Assembly (NCBI GenBank): GCA_021186555.1
Contig: JAJKFL010000039.1
Span: 37,800,733 to 37,864,732, forward strand
DNA length: 64,000 nucleotides
Origin: Reticulitermes speratus
Taxonomy: Eukaryota > Arthropoda > Insecta > Blattodea > Rhinotermitidae
Reading direction: 5' to 3'
Shown here: piece by piece, positions 45,972 through 58,000 of the stretch
How positions within the stretch are numbered: position 1 is the first letter of the stretch
Layout of the letters: the number at the start of each line of letters is the position of its first letter
The notes under the pieces: model-generated
What the model saw: only the letters and a program-made list of their open reading frames with translations
Told to the model about the DNA's origin: nothing
Database searches by the model: none
Made by a program: the position numbers and the translations under genes

Positions 45972-46507
45972 ACAAAAATATATATGCTGAAGTTATTTTT
46001 CTTTCAATATCACGTCAGAAAACCTGAAAGAAAGAGATCGCTTGGGAGAAATAGACATAGACGGTAGGATATTATTGAAATATATCTTGAAAAAAATAGG
46101 TTGTTTAAATGTTAACTAAATTTGTTTCGCCCAGTTTATGGTCCAGTAGCTTGCTTTCTAGTGAATTCGATAAGGAATTTTCGCATCCAAAAACGGAGAA
46201 GAATTTCTTGGCTAACAGAGCGACCATCAGCTTTCCATGAGGGACTCTGATATATGTTGCTAGGTGGTTAGTCTAAGACAGGACACACGGCGCCCAAGGA
46301 CACTTTACAAGTTCGTCTTCTGCTCTAGCGTTGAAGTCTCCATGAATGTGTTGTGTTGTTAAAGTGTTTATACACGCACGTGTAATATTCGCCGCAAACT
46401 GTTATTCTTAAAAGCTGACTCAGAAGTATACAAAAGTGATTACACTGAGGTCGTGTTCACTAGAGTCAAATGAGTATTAGGATAAACATGCTTCTAATAC
46501 ATTTTCT
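45972..46507. other. Unassigned sequence
   Basis: ATATTATTGAAATATATCTT to TCCATGAGGGACTCTG (46066-46250) looks like a very decayed LINE-1fam tail. Confidence 0.35.
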
Positions 46508-46757
46508 CTGTGGCGCTACAGCCCAAATCGGGACTAGGCCGCCTCATTGTTGAGGATTCTAGATCACACACAATTAGACAAATGCACCCGGTAGGACTAC
46601 TCTGAACGAGTGATCAGTCCGTCGCAGAGGCCGCTACCTACACAACACACAACAAACACAAGAGACACAAATCTGTGCCCTCTTCGGGATTCGAACCCGC
46701 GATTCCAGCAATCAAGAGGCTTCAGACCTACGATTTAGGCCGCACGGACACAGGATA
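46508..46757 (-). mobile_element. SINE-C1 copy, diverged
   Basis: Family blocks GTGGCGCTACAGCCC, GGTAGGACTACTCTGAACG and GGGATTCGAACCCGCGATTC on the plus strand. Complete but old. Confidence 0.75.
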
Positions 46758-46949
46758 ACCGTTTTTAAGACATATATAACACGAATCTTGAGCATGATAA
46801 GGTTGTCTTTTCGCTATTTGGCTGGCTGGCTGATTCATTCACTCTCATTCATCTAATAGACACAATGACACTCGTAGTCTTCTGCAAACGCACTATTTTT
46901 TCTTCCTCTGAAACATTTTGCTTTTACGGAACCCAAAGATTTGTCCCCA

Positions 46950-47540
46950 TCCCACTAAGAACTTTGTATAGGGTATAATTAACAGACAGGCAGTGTACGT
47001 ATAACGTAATACTGAGGCGCGTTCGCCTAACCATTGTTGTAGTGGAAAAGGAATAAGTATTACATATACTGAGTGTGTGTCTGTAGCCTTAGTTATCCAG
47101 CATGCAAAGCGCATGCGCCGTATTTTATTGTCATCTGTGGACTGTCTGGCTGTACCATATTTTTTTCACATTATCTCATAAACGGCACGATTTTTGGGAA
47201 ATATTTATTGAACATAAAATGTGTGTTTTGATTTCCTCTACAAAATTTCTCTGAAACATGTCTCATTCTAAGAAGAATTCAGCGAGATATTATCATATAT
47301 TTATATACGTCTTCATGTACAGTACCCGTTATTCTTGTTAGATTTTAATGAAACTTGAATTTTGTTAACAGATATTCGAAAAATAGTACACAAGTATCAA
47401 ATTTCATGACAATCCGTCCAGTGAGAGCCGAGCGTTTCCATGTCGACCGACGGACGGACAGACAGACAGACACGACGAATCCTATAGTCGCTTTTCAATC
47501 CCCCTTTCTTTGTGTTGTGAGTGTAACAATGAGGAAGTAT
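46950..47540 (+). mobile_element. Dispersed repeat J, long copy
   Basis: Matches the inverted sequence of 62850-63540 nearly end to end. Shared blocks include AGGCGCGTTCGC, CCTTAGTTATCCAGCATGCA, CATTATCTCATAA, TTCTAAGAAGAATTCAGC and AATCCGTCCAGTG. No transposase or RT is visible and the ends are undefined. Spurious translations of this family (RFACWITKAT, KFHENPSSGS) are abundant in what I remember of cockroach genome annotation. Confidence 0.8.
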
Positions 47541-48208
47541 CCTAGCAACCAGACTGTGAGCGCGTGGGCACACACTGAGCTTGAGTGGGCGAAGAACATG
47601 GTATTGGAAATTTCGCTCACCAGGTAACGTGACCTTGGGATCCAGTTGGCGATTTATTTTAATCCCATGAGTCAATTATAATCGCAGATTTGTAACCTTA
47701 CTCCGTCTAGACGCTTGTTGACAAATGGAAAGTAATTTATCTTCTTGAACTGCAGCGAAATAATTTGAAATGCAGCTGATTTTTAAAACTATTCCTGTAA
47801 GGAAAATGTCTGTGTGTCCACTTGCCTGACTACCGATTTTAAATAAGCCAATATAATAATAAATAGTGCAGTCGATCGCAACTACTTCATTACAAAAACA
47901 ATAACTCTGTTTCTATCAAATTGCTACGTGTTTCGAACTGAATTTTGTGACAAGATTTACTGATGTTAAAATAGTTCTGTTAAACTGCATAGTTATATTA
48001 TATTTTTCATTCATGAAACGCAACGGAATATATTACATCAAGATGTCCGACTTGTTGCTAGCTACGTTCCGAATTGCAAAGATGAGTCGAAAGTTCAGTG
48101 CAGCCTTTTTGATTTTAAAATATGAGAGGTATCCAGACATCCGGCCGTCTTATTTCACAAAGCTGATTTCCTAATTTTTTGCGTAATTTCAGGCTTCCGC
48201 CGCGGTGT
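47541..48208. other. Unassigned sequence
   Basis: TTTCAGGCTTCCGCCGCGGTG at the right end (48187-48207) belongs to the adjoining Penelope-type element. The rest is unrecognised. Confidence 0.4.
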
Positions 48209-48410
48209 AAATGAGATCTTCGCTCTCATGGGATGTTACGCAGCATAGAATGGTAGTTTCTTACCGACGTTTCGGGAAAACCTATCGGTTCCATCTTCAA
48301 GGGTCAAGCAGTTTCACCCTTGAAGATGGGACCGACAGGTTGTCCCGAAAATTCGGCAACCAACTACGAATCTACGCTGCGAAATATCCGAGAAAAGCGA
48401 AGATCTCATT
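48209..48410. mobile_element. Palindromic Penelope-type element, GACGTTTCGGGA subfamily
   Basis: Ends AATGAGATCTTCGCT (48209) and AGCGAAGATCTCATT (48410) are exact inverted complements. The central pair carries GACGTTTCGGGAAAACC and its complement around 48300-48318. The same element in unpaired form is the insert at 17089-17235. Confidence 0.75.
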
Positions 48411-48770
48411 CCTCATTTTTATCTGTAGTGAAATTTGAGGTTCACACAGCAGTGAATGTGAAGATATGATACCTGTCTCGTAGGATGTAACGCCGTGTAG
48501 TCTGACAAAAAATACCGACGTTTCAGGTTCCTTCCAGACGACAGGGTCCTCTGTACGACAGTGACGAGGTGTTCTATATCAGTCTTACTAAACTGAAAGA
48601 GTGACCAGATTTCGGACGCTTCTTTATGCATTAAGAAGTGCAAGGTTTTGGTACCGTTTATTTTATATTGGACAGCTGCCTACATATGAAGTTTAAGCTA
48701 AAGTAATTCCGAAATTTAATTTATTTTACAGTGGCCGATTCCTCAATTTTTGTCATTAATTTTTAAATGT
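48411..48770. other. Unassigned sequence
   Basis: ACCGACGTTTCAGGTTCC near 48513 resembles a Penelope-type end but has no clear partner. No gene seen. Confidence 0.35.
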
Positions 48771-48789
48771 AGTGTACTCTCGATTCCCT

Positions 48790-48946
48790 GATAAGTAGGT
48801 ACCTGTCACCATGAGAAGTGGGTCCCTGTCACCATAAGTGGGTACCTGTCACCATGATAAGTGGGTACATGTCACCATGATAAGTGGGTACCTGTCACCA
48901 TGATAAGTGGGTACCTGTCACCATGATAAGTCGGTCCCTGTCACCA
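48790..48946. repeat. 23-bp minisatellite, about 7 copies
   Basis: Unit GATAAGTGGGTACCTGTCAC then CAT, with GGTCCC and short-unit variants. The first unit overlaps the left end of the putative pogo-like element. Confidence 0.93.
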
Positions 48947-49129
48947 CGGCATGGCGCGTCCTCAGGTTGCGGATGGAGGAACGGCCTCCAGATAAGGAGG
49001 GTAGCTGCGAATACATTGAATTAGCAATCGCGGACAACCGACAAGTGGTGGTCCTCCAGCTTGGGGGTTAGGCGAGGTGCTAACAACTCCTTACCGTAAA
49101 AATTATCACGTTACGAAACATTTGACAAA

Positions 49130-49278
49130 GCCTCGGAACTGGACTGAACAGGTGGCGGGCTCTTGTGAATGCGGTAATGAACATTCGGTTTCCATAACAT
49201 GCGGGGAATTTCTCGACTAGCTGACGACCTGTTAGCTTCTCAAGAAGGACTGTGCTACATGGAGTTAGTTAGTTAATT
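49130..49278 (+). mobile_element. LINE-1fam 3' tail
   Basis: AGGTGGCGGGCTCTTGTGAA through CTCAAGAAGGACTGTGCTAC and (GTTA)n. Only the last 150 bp are present, inside the pogo-like element. Confidence 0.75.
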
Positions 49279-49594
49279 TGTGCCCTCTCGATTATCCTTT
49301 CGCGGATTAACCGTGCACGATCGTAAGTTGCTAATAACTAATGACGAAGGTAGGAAATAACGTGACTTAGTGCCGATTGCTCGAACAGAATCCTCAGTAC
49401 AAAAATCACGGACTGTTGACGTAAACACAAAGCGTAAGCTACGTATGTATCACGTGTAAAATAATATAAATACACAAATTGCAGTTTGGTTTTATGTTCG
49501 TGGTTCAAGAAAGTATATGTTTTGGATTATCCGTGTTTCTCGATTATCCGTACACACCCCTCCCCACCATTACCCTGGATAATCGATAGTATAC

Positions 49595-49997
49595 CGTAAG
49601 CAAGTTTGTCGACTGACTCGCCCGACGTACTGCGCTTAGCCAACGGTACCGTCACGTCTTCCAGAGTTCCAGCGCTGTGGGATTCAAGATGCACGAACAG
49701 GAACAGTGCACCAAAGCATGCAATTCTGTTTTGCTCAGACTTAGGAAAGTTATGATGGCCAAATCACAGACCCCCCATCCGGTGCCCTCCAAATGGATAT
49801 TTATGTTCTTACGAACGAAAATCCAGCTGTTAAGTCACGGGGCCTCTGAGGAACACTGTGCTACTCCAGACGAACACTTCTGCTTCTTTTAACATCCATT
49901 TTACTAGTCCTCACATTTGCGCACGCTCATGACTTGACAGTAGACTCTTTCCTTCTGGATCTGAGATGAAAACTTTCATGCCTTTCCCGTCTCTCCC
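49595..49997. other. Unassigned sequence
   Basis: A 71-codon frame (49677-49892) has no recognised domain. No gene called. Confidence 0.35.
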
Positions 49998-50118
49998 ATG
50001 CACAGTCTATATGCACAGTCTATATGCACAGTCTATATGCACAGTCTATATGCACAGTCTATATGCACAGTCTATATGCACAGTCTATATGCACAGTCTA
50101 TATGCACAGTCTATATGC
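49998..50118. repeat. 13-bp minisatellite, about 9 copies
   Basis: Perfect repetition of ATGCACAGTCTAT. Uniformity suggests recent expansion. Confidence 0.95.
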
Positions 50119-50237
50119 CCCACCCGTTTCACAATCCCTGATCTAATTACCAAACCAACTGTTACAATTATGCAGGTTCGTCAGCCTCTTCTTACTTCGC
50201 AGCATTTATAGACATAAAACACATGTTTCTTGTAAAG

Positions 50238-52610
50238 ACTCTTATCCATTAGCGTGTTTCTAGCGCCACAAATAGCAACGCAACTTAGCAAACCATTGTT
50301 TAGGACCCTTTCCCACTAGCGTTTGCGTAGCGCCACAAAAAGTAGCGCGACTCAGCAAACCATTTTTAGGACCCTTTCCCACTAGCCTTTGCGTAGCGCC
50401 ACAAAAAGTAGCGCGACTCAGCGAAGCACTGTTTAGGACCCTTTCCCACTAGCTTTTGCGTAGCGCCACAAAAAGTAGCGCGACTCAGCGAAGCACTGTT
50501 TACGGCCCTTTTCCACTAGCGTTTGCGTAGCGCCACAAAAAGTAGCGCGACTCAGCGAAGCACTGTTTAGGACCCTTTCCCACTAGCGTTTGCGTAGCGC
50601 CACAAAAAGTAGGGCGACTCAGCGAAGCACTGTTTAGGGCCCTTTTCCACTAGCTTTTGCGTAGCGCCACAAAAAGTAGCGCGACTAAGCTAAGCACTGT
50701 TTAGAACCCTATCCCACTAGCGTTTGCGTAGCGCCACAAAAAGTAGGGCGACTCAGCGAAGCACTGTTTAGGGCCCTTTCCCACTAGCTTTTGCGTAGCG
50801 CCACAAAAAGTAGCGCGACTAAGCTAAGCACTGTTTAGAACCCTATCCCACTAGCGTTTGCGTAGCGCCACAAAAAGTAGGGCGACTCAGCGAAGCACTG
50901 TTTAGGGCCCTTTCCCACTAGCTTTTGCGTAGCGCCACAAAAAGTAGCGCGACTAAGCTAAGCACTGTTTAGAACCCTATCCCACTAGCGTTTGAGTAGC
51001 GCCACAAAAAGTAGCGCGACTCAGCGAAGCACTGTTTAGAGCCCTTTTCCACTAGCCTTTGCGTAGCGCCACAAAAAGTAGCGCGACTAAGCTAAGCACT
51101 GTTTAGAACCCTATCCCACTAGCGTTTGCGTAGCGCCACAAAAAGTAGCGCGACTAAGCTAAGCACTGTTTAGAACCCTATCCCACTAGCGTTTGCGTAG
51201 CGCCACAAAAAGTAGCGCGACTCAGCGAAGCACTGTTTAGGACCCTTTCCCACTAGCTTTTGCGTAGCGCCACAAAAAGTAGCGCGACTCAGCGAAGCAC
51301 TGTTTACGGCCCTTTTCCACTAGCGTTTGCGTAGCGCCACAAAAAGTAGCGCGACTCAGCGAAGCACTGTTTAGGACCCTTTCCCACTAGCGTTTGCGTA
51401 GCGCCACAAAAAGTAGGGCGACTCAGCGAAGCACTGTTTAGGGCCCTTTTCCACTAGCTTTTGCGTAGCGCCACAAAAAGTAGCGCGACTAAGCTAAGCA
51501 CTGTTTAGAACCCTATCCCACTAGCGTTTGCGTAGCGCCACAAAAAGTAGGGCGACTCAGCGAAGCACTGTTTAGGGCCCTTTCCCACTAGCTTTTGCGT
51601 AGCGCCACAAAAAGTAGCGCGACTAAGCTAAGCACTGTTTAGAACCCTATCCCACTAGCGTTTGAGTAGCGCCACAAAAAGTAGCGCGACTCAGCGAAGC
51701 ACTGTTTAGAACCCTATCCCACTAGCGTTTGCGTAGCGCCACAAAAAGTAGGGCGACTCAGCGAAGCACTGTTTAGGGCCCTTTTCCACTAGCCTTTGCG
51801 TAGCGCCACAAAAAGGAGCGCGAATAAGCTAAGCACTGTTTAGAACCCTATCCCACTAGCGTTTGAGTAGCGCCACAAAAAGTAGCGCGACTCAGCGAAG
51901 CACTGTTTAGAACCCTATCCCACTAGCGTTTGCGTAGCGCCACAAAAAGTAGGGCGACTCAGCGAAGCACTGTTTAGGGCCCTTTTCCACTAGCCTTTGC
52001 GTAGCGCCACAAAAAGGAGCGCGAATAAGCTAAGCACTGTTTAGAACCCTATCCCACTAGCGTTTGAGTAGCGCCACAAAAAGTAGCGCGACTCAGCGAA
52101 GCACTGTTTAGAACCCTATCCCACTAGCGTTTGCGTAGCGCCACAAAAAGTAGGGCGACTCAGCGAAGCACTGTTTAGGGCCCTTTTCCACTAGCTTTTG
52201 CGTAGCGCCACAAAAAGTAGCGCGACTAAGCTAAGCACTGTTTAGAACCCTATCCCACTAGCGTTTGAGTAGCGCCACAAAAAGTAGCGCGACTCAGCGA
52301 AGCACTGTTTAGAACCCTATCCCACTAGCGTTTGCGTAGCGCCACAAAAAGTAGGGCGACTCAGCGAAGCACTGTTTAGGGCCCTTTTCCACTAGCTTTT
52401 GCGTAGCGCCACAAAAAGTAGCGCGACTAAGCTAAGCACTGTTTAGAACCCTATCCCACTAGCGTTTGAGTAGCGCCACAAAAAGTAGCGCGACTCAGCG
52501 AAGCACTGTTTAGAACCCTATCCCACTAGCGTTTGCGTAGCGCCACAAAAAGTAGGGCGACTCAGCGAAGCACTGTTTAGAGCCCTTTTCCACTAGGGTG
52601 TTTGTAGCGC
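50238..52610. repeat. 67-bp satellite, about 35 copies with higher-order structure
   Basis: The unit runs CCCACTAGCGTTTGCGTAGC, GCCACAAAAAGTAGCGCGAC, TCAGCGAAGCACTGTTTAGG, ACCCTTT. Alternative forms (GACTAAGCTAAG, AGGGCGACTCAG, AGAACCCTATCCC) recur in fixed order. Edge units (50236-50310 and 52590-52680) are strongly diverged, as expected where unequal exchange homogenises only the centre. Confidence 0.96.
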
Positions 52611-53404
52611 AACATACAGACTCTTCCCACTCAGTAGCGCTGCAGTTCACCGTCCCTGCCACCAGTAGCGCCACAACTGTCACGCGCCGCAGCTGGCGAT
52701 ACATCGTCGTTTATGCTGCCGTCTGTGCGAGTGTGTCCAGTCGCGCCACTACTTCGAAAAATTAAGGTGTTCATTTCAACACATTTAATCATAACTTTGA
52801 TACTGAACTGTTTATGTGGAGCCCGTAGAGCTACATGGGACTGTACAGTGGCGAGGTGGCCAAGACAAAGTGTCACTAAATACAGTATAAAATATGCCAC
52901 ATTCTCGCCTTGAATTCAGTAGGGGACCGTGTATATTATTAATACTTTCGTTTATTCTTCTTTAAGTTCCTGTGCAACAACCAAACAAAAACGACTTCCT
53001 CTCAAAACTCATTTAAAAAATCTTCGGTGTTTCAAGCTACGACTGAACAGCCAATTGTACGTAAAACGTGACGCCGACAAGTTTAATGTTGGCGATCTTT
53101 TTTTGCGGGTGTTAAAATGTTTTAGCTGCTTGAGTGAGGGAAGGGCGAAAGAAAGAAAGAAAGAAAGAAAGAAGTTGACTGTATTGGAGTTTGTATTTTG
53201 TCAGAAATTTTTACAAGTTGTTATGTGTATGTGTTTATGTCTCTGTAATGGTTAGCCGTGGCTTGTGGTATGAGAAGTAGGTCGCGTAGTTTTTCGAATT
53301 CTTTTCGGCCTCTGTGAACCCTCCTCTGCCTCCTTCTTCCGTTTTCGGTAGTTTTCTTGCTTTTGTGCGTTAGTTAGTCTCGGCATCGTGAACCTGTAAA
53401 AAAC
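52611..53404. other. Unassigned sequence
   Basis: Starts with degenerate satellite monomers (to about 52680). Minus-strand frames at 52510-52900 begin with hydrophobic stretches, but one runs into the satellite and neither has a splice context. A (GAAA)n run is at 53149-53173. Confidence 0.4.
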
Positions 53405-53690
53405 AGCGCCGAGGTGACCCACCTGTGTGTACCGAAATGTAAGACGTTAGATGGTGAGAGTGTGAAAATCGTAGGTGATTTTGACATGGCCGCCATTTTG
53501 GCAGATTTCAAGATTTTTCGATGATTCTCTTTTTAGCGTGTAGGCATATTCCTTACCTTTCAAACTACGTATCGTTCACTGCTGTAGTCGAAGTAGGCGC
53601 GGAGCACTGTGAAGAAACGTAGGTAAAGCGAAAGTCTGACACCGCGAGCGCCGAGGTGACCCACCTATGTGTACCGAAATGTAAGACGTT
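53405..53690. repeat. 43-bp direct repeat flanking 200 bp
   Basis: GCGCCGAGGTGACCCACCT, one changed base, TGTGTACCGAAATGTAAGA and CGTT occur at 53406-53448 and 53648-53690. The stretch between contains ATGGCCGCCATTTTGGC, an exact GCCGCCAT-type site for the YY1/Pho zinc-finger family. Confidence 0.8.
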
Positions 53691-53862
53691 TTACGTCAAA
53701 ACTGCAGCTGACCGAGGAAGGCGCGACAGGTGGTTCGCTTCAGATGCGCCACATTCTATAGCGCCACAAAGACACTCGTGGGAAAGGCGCCTAAGTATGA
53801 AGACAGTAGTACTGATCTGGCAACACAATAAGCTAGTGACTAGTCTAGGCGCGTGGACTGAC

Positions 53863-53998
53863 CTTTCCTCCTGCTCCCGCTGTACGTCACGACGGTGACG
53901 TTGCTGTAAGGCGACGTCTTATCCTGCGTTAAGTGGTGTTGATCATGCGAGCTGGAGACGCTCAGCGTCAGGGAAGCGACCAGCAGGACCAACAGCAT
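53863..53998 (-). CDS. Signal-peptide exon of a secreted protein (partial)
   Basis: On the minus strand an ATG at 53998 opens 45 codons plus one base, up to a donor AAG|GTCAGT at 53863|53862 (phase 1 intron). The product starts MLLVLLVASLTLSVSSS, a textbook signal peptide with likely cleavage after the Ser-rich end, then HDQHHLTQDKTSPYSNVTVV and TYSGSRRK. NVT (residues 33-35) is a possible N-glycosylation site, and SRRK is a possible dibasic processing site. The exon appears to begin at 54013, after TACTTGCAG with a branch-point-like CTAAC about 10 bases upstream, leaving a 15-base 5' leader in this exon. Third codon positions are strongly G/C (CTG, GTC, ACG, AGC), unlike the AT-rich surroundings. 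Read through, the frame stops seven codons into the intron. The next exon would lie at lower coordinates, possibly beyond the 67-bp array. I do not recognise the family. A peptide precursor, an extracellular enzyme or another secreted protein are all possible. Confidence 0.55.
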
Positions 53999-54013
53999 TC
54001 TGTTTCACGCAAC

Positions 54014-54829
54014 CTGCAAGTAGTTAGTTCATTCATATAATCACTGATTCTTGGCTTATTTAACGTCGTCTTTTCAACTACAGACATTCCCCGACTTAAG
54101 CAATTTCAGACACGCGTTTTTTTTTTAAAATGAAATAAATTGATGTAATAAGATTTTTAAAAGCGTGCCCTCTCTCTCTTTGTGGGAATGAAAGCACAAT
54201 GAGACGAAGGTGGCGGAAGAATACTGCTGGGCGATAACACAAGTTGCGAGGCGGTCATGTTGCAGCCCATCAGATTCTAGTGTTCTGGAGTCTGAATTTC
54301 AACTTGACTGCATTGTATGTACATATCTAATTGACCATATGTATATTCAGTTCTAACTTGCGCAAAATCCGACTTGCGCCGGACCTTCCAGAACGTAACC
54401 ACTGCGCAAGTCTGGGAGAGTCTGTACAAAGTGTCACATCAGATGGGCAAATATATCTCCGTGATTGGTTAAAAAAAAAAAGGCACGGATTTTAAAAGCG
54501 AAGTTTGAGGCCCAACCTACTGTTTCGCCAGTCGTCTCAAAGTAAATAGGACCGCCAAAAATTACACTGTAATTTGGTTGTGATTAGAACGGAATGCAGT
54601 GCCTCGCGAATATAGTGTTTATTTAACGACGCTCTCAGTAGTGCTAGCCTCAAACGGTTAAGAGGAATAATAATACATAATGTTTAAAATCTTATTATTA
54701 TTAAACCACGTACATTTCACTTTAATATTCACCTATATATATATATATATACCAGAAAATTATTAGTACATCTTAATATTTTATTGTAATATAATTAGTG
54801 AATAATTGGATAAGCTGTAGAAGGAAGCT
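54014..54829. other. Unassigned sequence upstream of the secretory exon
   Basis: Contains the acceptor of that exon at 54014-54015 and presumably part of its upstream intron. No promoter or 5' exon could be identified. A (TA)n run is at about 54733-54750. Confidence 0.4.
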
Positions 54830-54985
54830 GCCGTGGCCTACCTTGAGGCACTATCCAGGAACGTTTCTGGAGGACAGAGAAAGACCACGAACAAAGCTAG
54901 GATAGTCGATGTTCCGACCTATATTCGAACCCAGGGTTTTCAGAATGTAAACCAGATGGTCTGCCTTTGAGCCAGACACGTTACA
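54830..54985 (-). mobile_element. Dispersed repeat H with tRNA-like head
   Basis: The minus strand starts GTAACGTGTCTGGCTCAAAG and has a B-box-like CCTGGGTTCGAATATAGG. The body ends in GCCTCAAGGTAGGCCACGGC, shared with 6421-6500. Probably another tRNA-derived SINE. Confidence 0.55.
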
Positions 54986-55074
54986 AATACACAGGGCAGC
55001 TCGCTGCTGCCGTGTACGTGGGTGCATGCATCACATTGCAACAGAGTTTAAAGACAACTGAGAAGCAGTTCTGA

Positions 55075-58000
55075 AGTTACTATACAGTGACATACAGACA
55101 GTTACTATACAGTGACATACAGACAGAGTTAGTATACAGTGACATACAGACAGTTACTATACAGTGACATACAGACAGAGTTAGTATACAGTGACATACA
55201 GACAGTTACTATACAGTGACATACAGACAGTTACTATACAGTGACATACAGACAGTTACTATACAGTGACATACAGACAGTTACTATACAGTGACATACA
55301 GACAGAGTTAGTATACAGTGACATACAGACAGTTACTATACAGTGACATACAGACAGAGTTAGTATACAGTGACATACAGACAGTTACTATACAGTGACA
55401 TACAGACAGTTACTATACAGTGACATACAGACAGTTACTATACAGTGACATACAGACAGTTACTATACAGTGACATACAGACAGAGTTAGTATACAGTGA
55501 CATACAGACAGTTACTATACAGTGACATACAGACAGAGTTAGTATACAGTGACATACAGACAGTTACTATACAGTGACATACAGACAGTTACTATACAGT
55601 GACATACAGACAGTTACTATACAGTGACATACAGACAGTTACTATACAGTGACATACAGACAGAGTTAGTATACAGTGACATACAGACAGTTACTATACA
55701 GTGACATACAGACAGTTACTATACAGTGACATACAGACAGTTACTATACAGTGACATACAGACAGTTACTATACAGTGACATACAGACAGTTACTATACA
55801 GTGACATACAGACAGTTACTATACAGTGACATACAGACAGTTACTATACAGTGACATACAGACAGTTACTATACAGTGACATACAGACAGTAGTATACAG
55901 TGATACAGAGACATACATGCAACAGACAGAGTTACTATACAGTGACATACAGACAGAGTTACTATACAGTGACAACAGACAGAGTACTATACAGTGACAC
56001 ACAGACAGAGTTACTATACAGTGACACACAGACAGAGTTACTATACAGTGACACACAGACAAGTTACTTACAGTGACATACAGACAGGTTACTATACAGT
56101 GACATACAGACAGAGTTAGTATACAGTGACACACAGACAAGTTACTATACAGTGACACACAGACAGAGTTACTATACAGTGACACACAGACAGAGTTACT
56201 ATACAGTGACACACAGACAAAGTTACTATACAGTGACACACAGACAGAGTTACTATACAGTGACACACAGACAGAGTTACTATACAGTGACACACAGACA
56301 AAGTTACTATACAGTGACACACAGACAGAGTTACTATACAGTGACACACAGACAGAGTTACTATACAGTGACATACAGACAAGTTACTATACAGTGACAT
56401 CACAGACAGAGTTACTATACAGTGACACACAGACAAGTTACTATACAGTGACATACAGACAGAGTTAGTATACAGTGACATACAGACAGAGTTACTATAC
56501 AGTGACATCACAGACAGAGTTACTATACAGTGACAACAGACAGAGTTACTATACAGTGACATACAGACAGAGTTATATACAGTGACACACAGACAAGTTA
56601 CTATACAGTGACATACAGACAAGTTACTATACAGTGACATACAGACAGAGTTAGTATACAGTGACATACAGACAAGTTACTATACAGTGACACACAGACA
56701 GAGTTACTATACAGTGACACACAGACAGAGTTACTATACAGTGACACACAGACAAGTTACTATACAGTGACACACAGACAGAGTTACTATACAGTGACAC
56801 ACAGACAGAGTTACTATACAGTGACACACAGACAGAGTTACTATACAGTGACACACAGACAAAGTTACTATACAGTGACACACAGACAAAGTTACTATAC
56901 AGTGACATACAGACAGTTACTATACAGTGACATACAGACAGTTACTATACAGTGACATACAGACAGAGTTAGTTATACAGTGACATACAGACAGTTACTA
57001 TACAGTGACATACAGACAGAGTTAGTATACAGTGACATACAGACAAAGTTACATAACAGTGACACACAGACAGAGTTACTATACAGTGACACACAGACAG
57101 AGTTACTATACAGTGACACACAGACAAAGTTACTATACAGTGACACACAGACACAGTTACTATACAGTGACACACAGACAAAGTTACTATACAGTGACAT
57201 ACAGACAGTTACTATACAGTGACATACAGACAGTTACTATACAGTGACATACAGACAGTTACTATACAGTGACACACAGACAAAGTTAGTATACAGTGAC
57301 ACACAGACAAAGTTATATACAGTGACACACAGACAGAGTTACTATACAGTGACACACAGACAAAGTTACTATACAGTGACACACAGACAGAGTATACTAT
57401 ACAGTGACACACAGACAAAGTTACTATACAGTGACACACAGACAAAAGTTACTATACAGTGCACACACAGACAGAGTTACTATACAGTGACACACAGACA
57501 GAGTTACTATACAGTGACACACAGACAGTTACTATACAGTGACATACAGACGGGTTACTATACAGTGACATACAGACAGTTACTATACAGTGACAATCAG
57601 ACAGTTACTATGCAGTGACACACAGACAAAGTTACTATACAGTGACACACAGACAAAGTTACTATACAGTGACATACAGAAAGTTACTATACAGTGACAT
57701 ACAGACAGTTACTATACAGTGACATACAGACAGTTACTTATACAGTGAATACAGACAGTTACTATACAGTGACACACAGACAAAGTTTCTATACAGTGAC
57801 ACAGACAAGTTACTATACAGTGACATACAGACAGTTTACTATACAGTGACACACAGACAAAGTTACTATACAGTGACATACAGACAAGTTACTATACAGT
57901 GACATACACAGACAAAAAGTTACTATACAGTGACATACAGACAGTTACTATACAGTGACACACAGACAAAGTTACTATACAGTGACATACAGACAAAGTT

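Larger units (their letters stand above)
48771..49594. mobile_element. Possible pogo/Tigger-like non-autonomous transposon
   Basis: Left end GTGTACTCTCGATTCCCTG and right end GGATAATCGATAGTATAC are inverted and similar to pogo-type ends. Internal CTCGATTATCC and GGATTATCCGTG repeats fit the same class. TA lies at both edges. It contains the 23-bp minisatellite and a LINE-1fam tail, and no transposase. Confidence 0.5.

Noticed and set aside
52510-52900. Two minus-strand frames with hydrophobic N-termini (MYRQLRRVTVVALLVAG and MAYFILYLVTLCLGHL)
   Set aside because: One runs into the 67-bp satellite, they overlap in different frames, codon use is not biased, and no splice sites fit.
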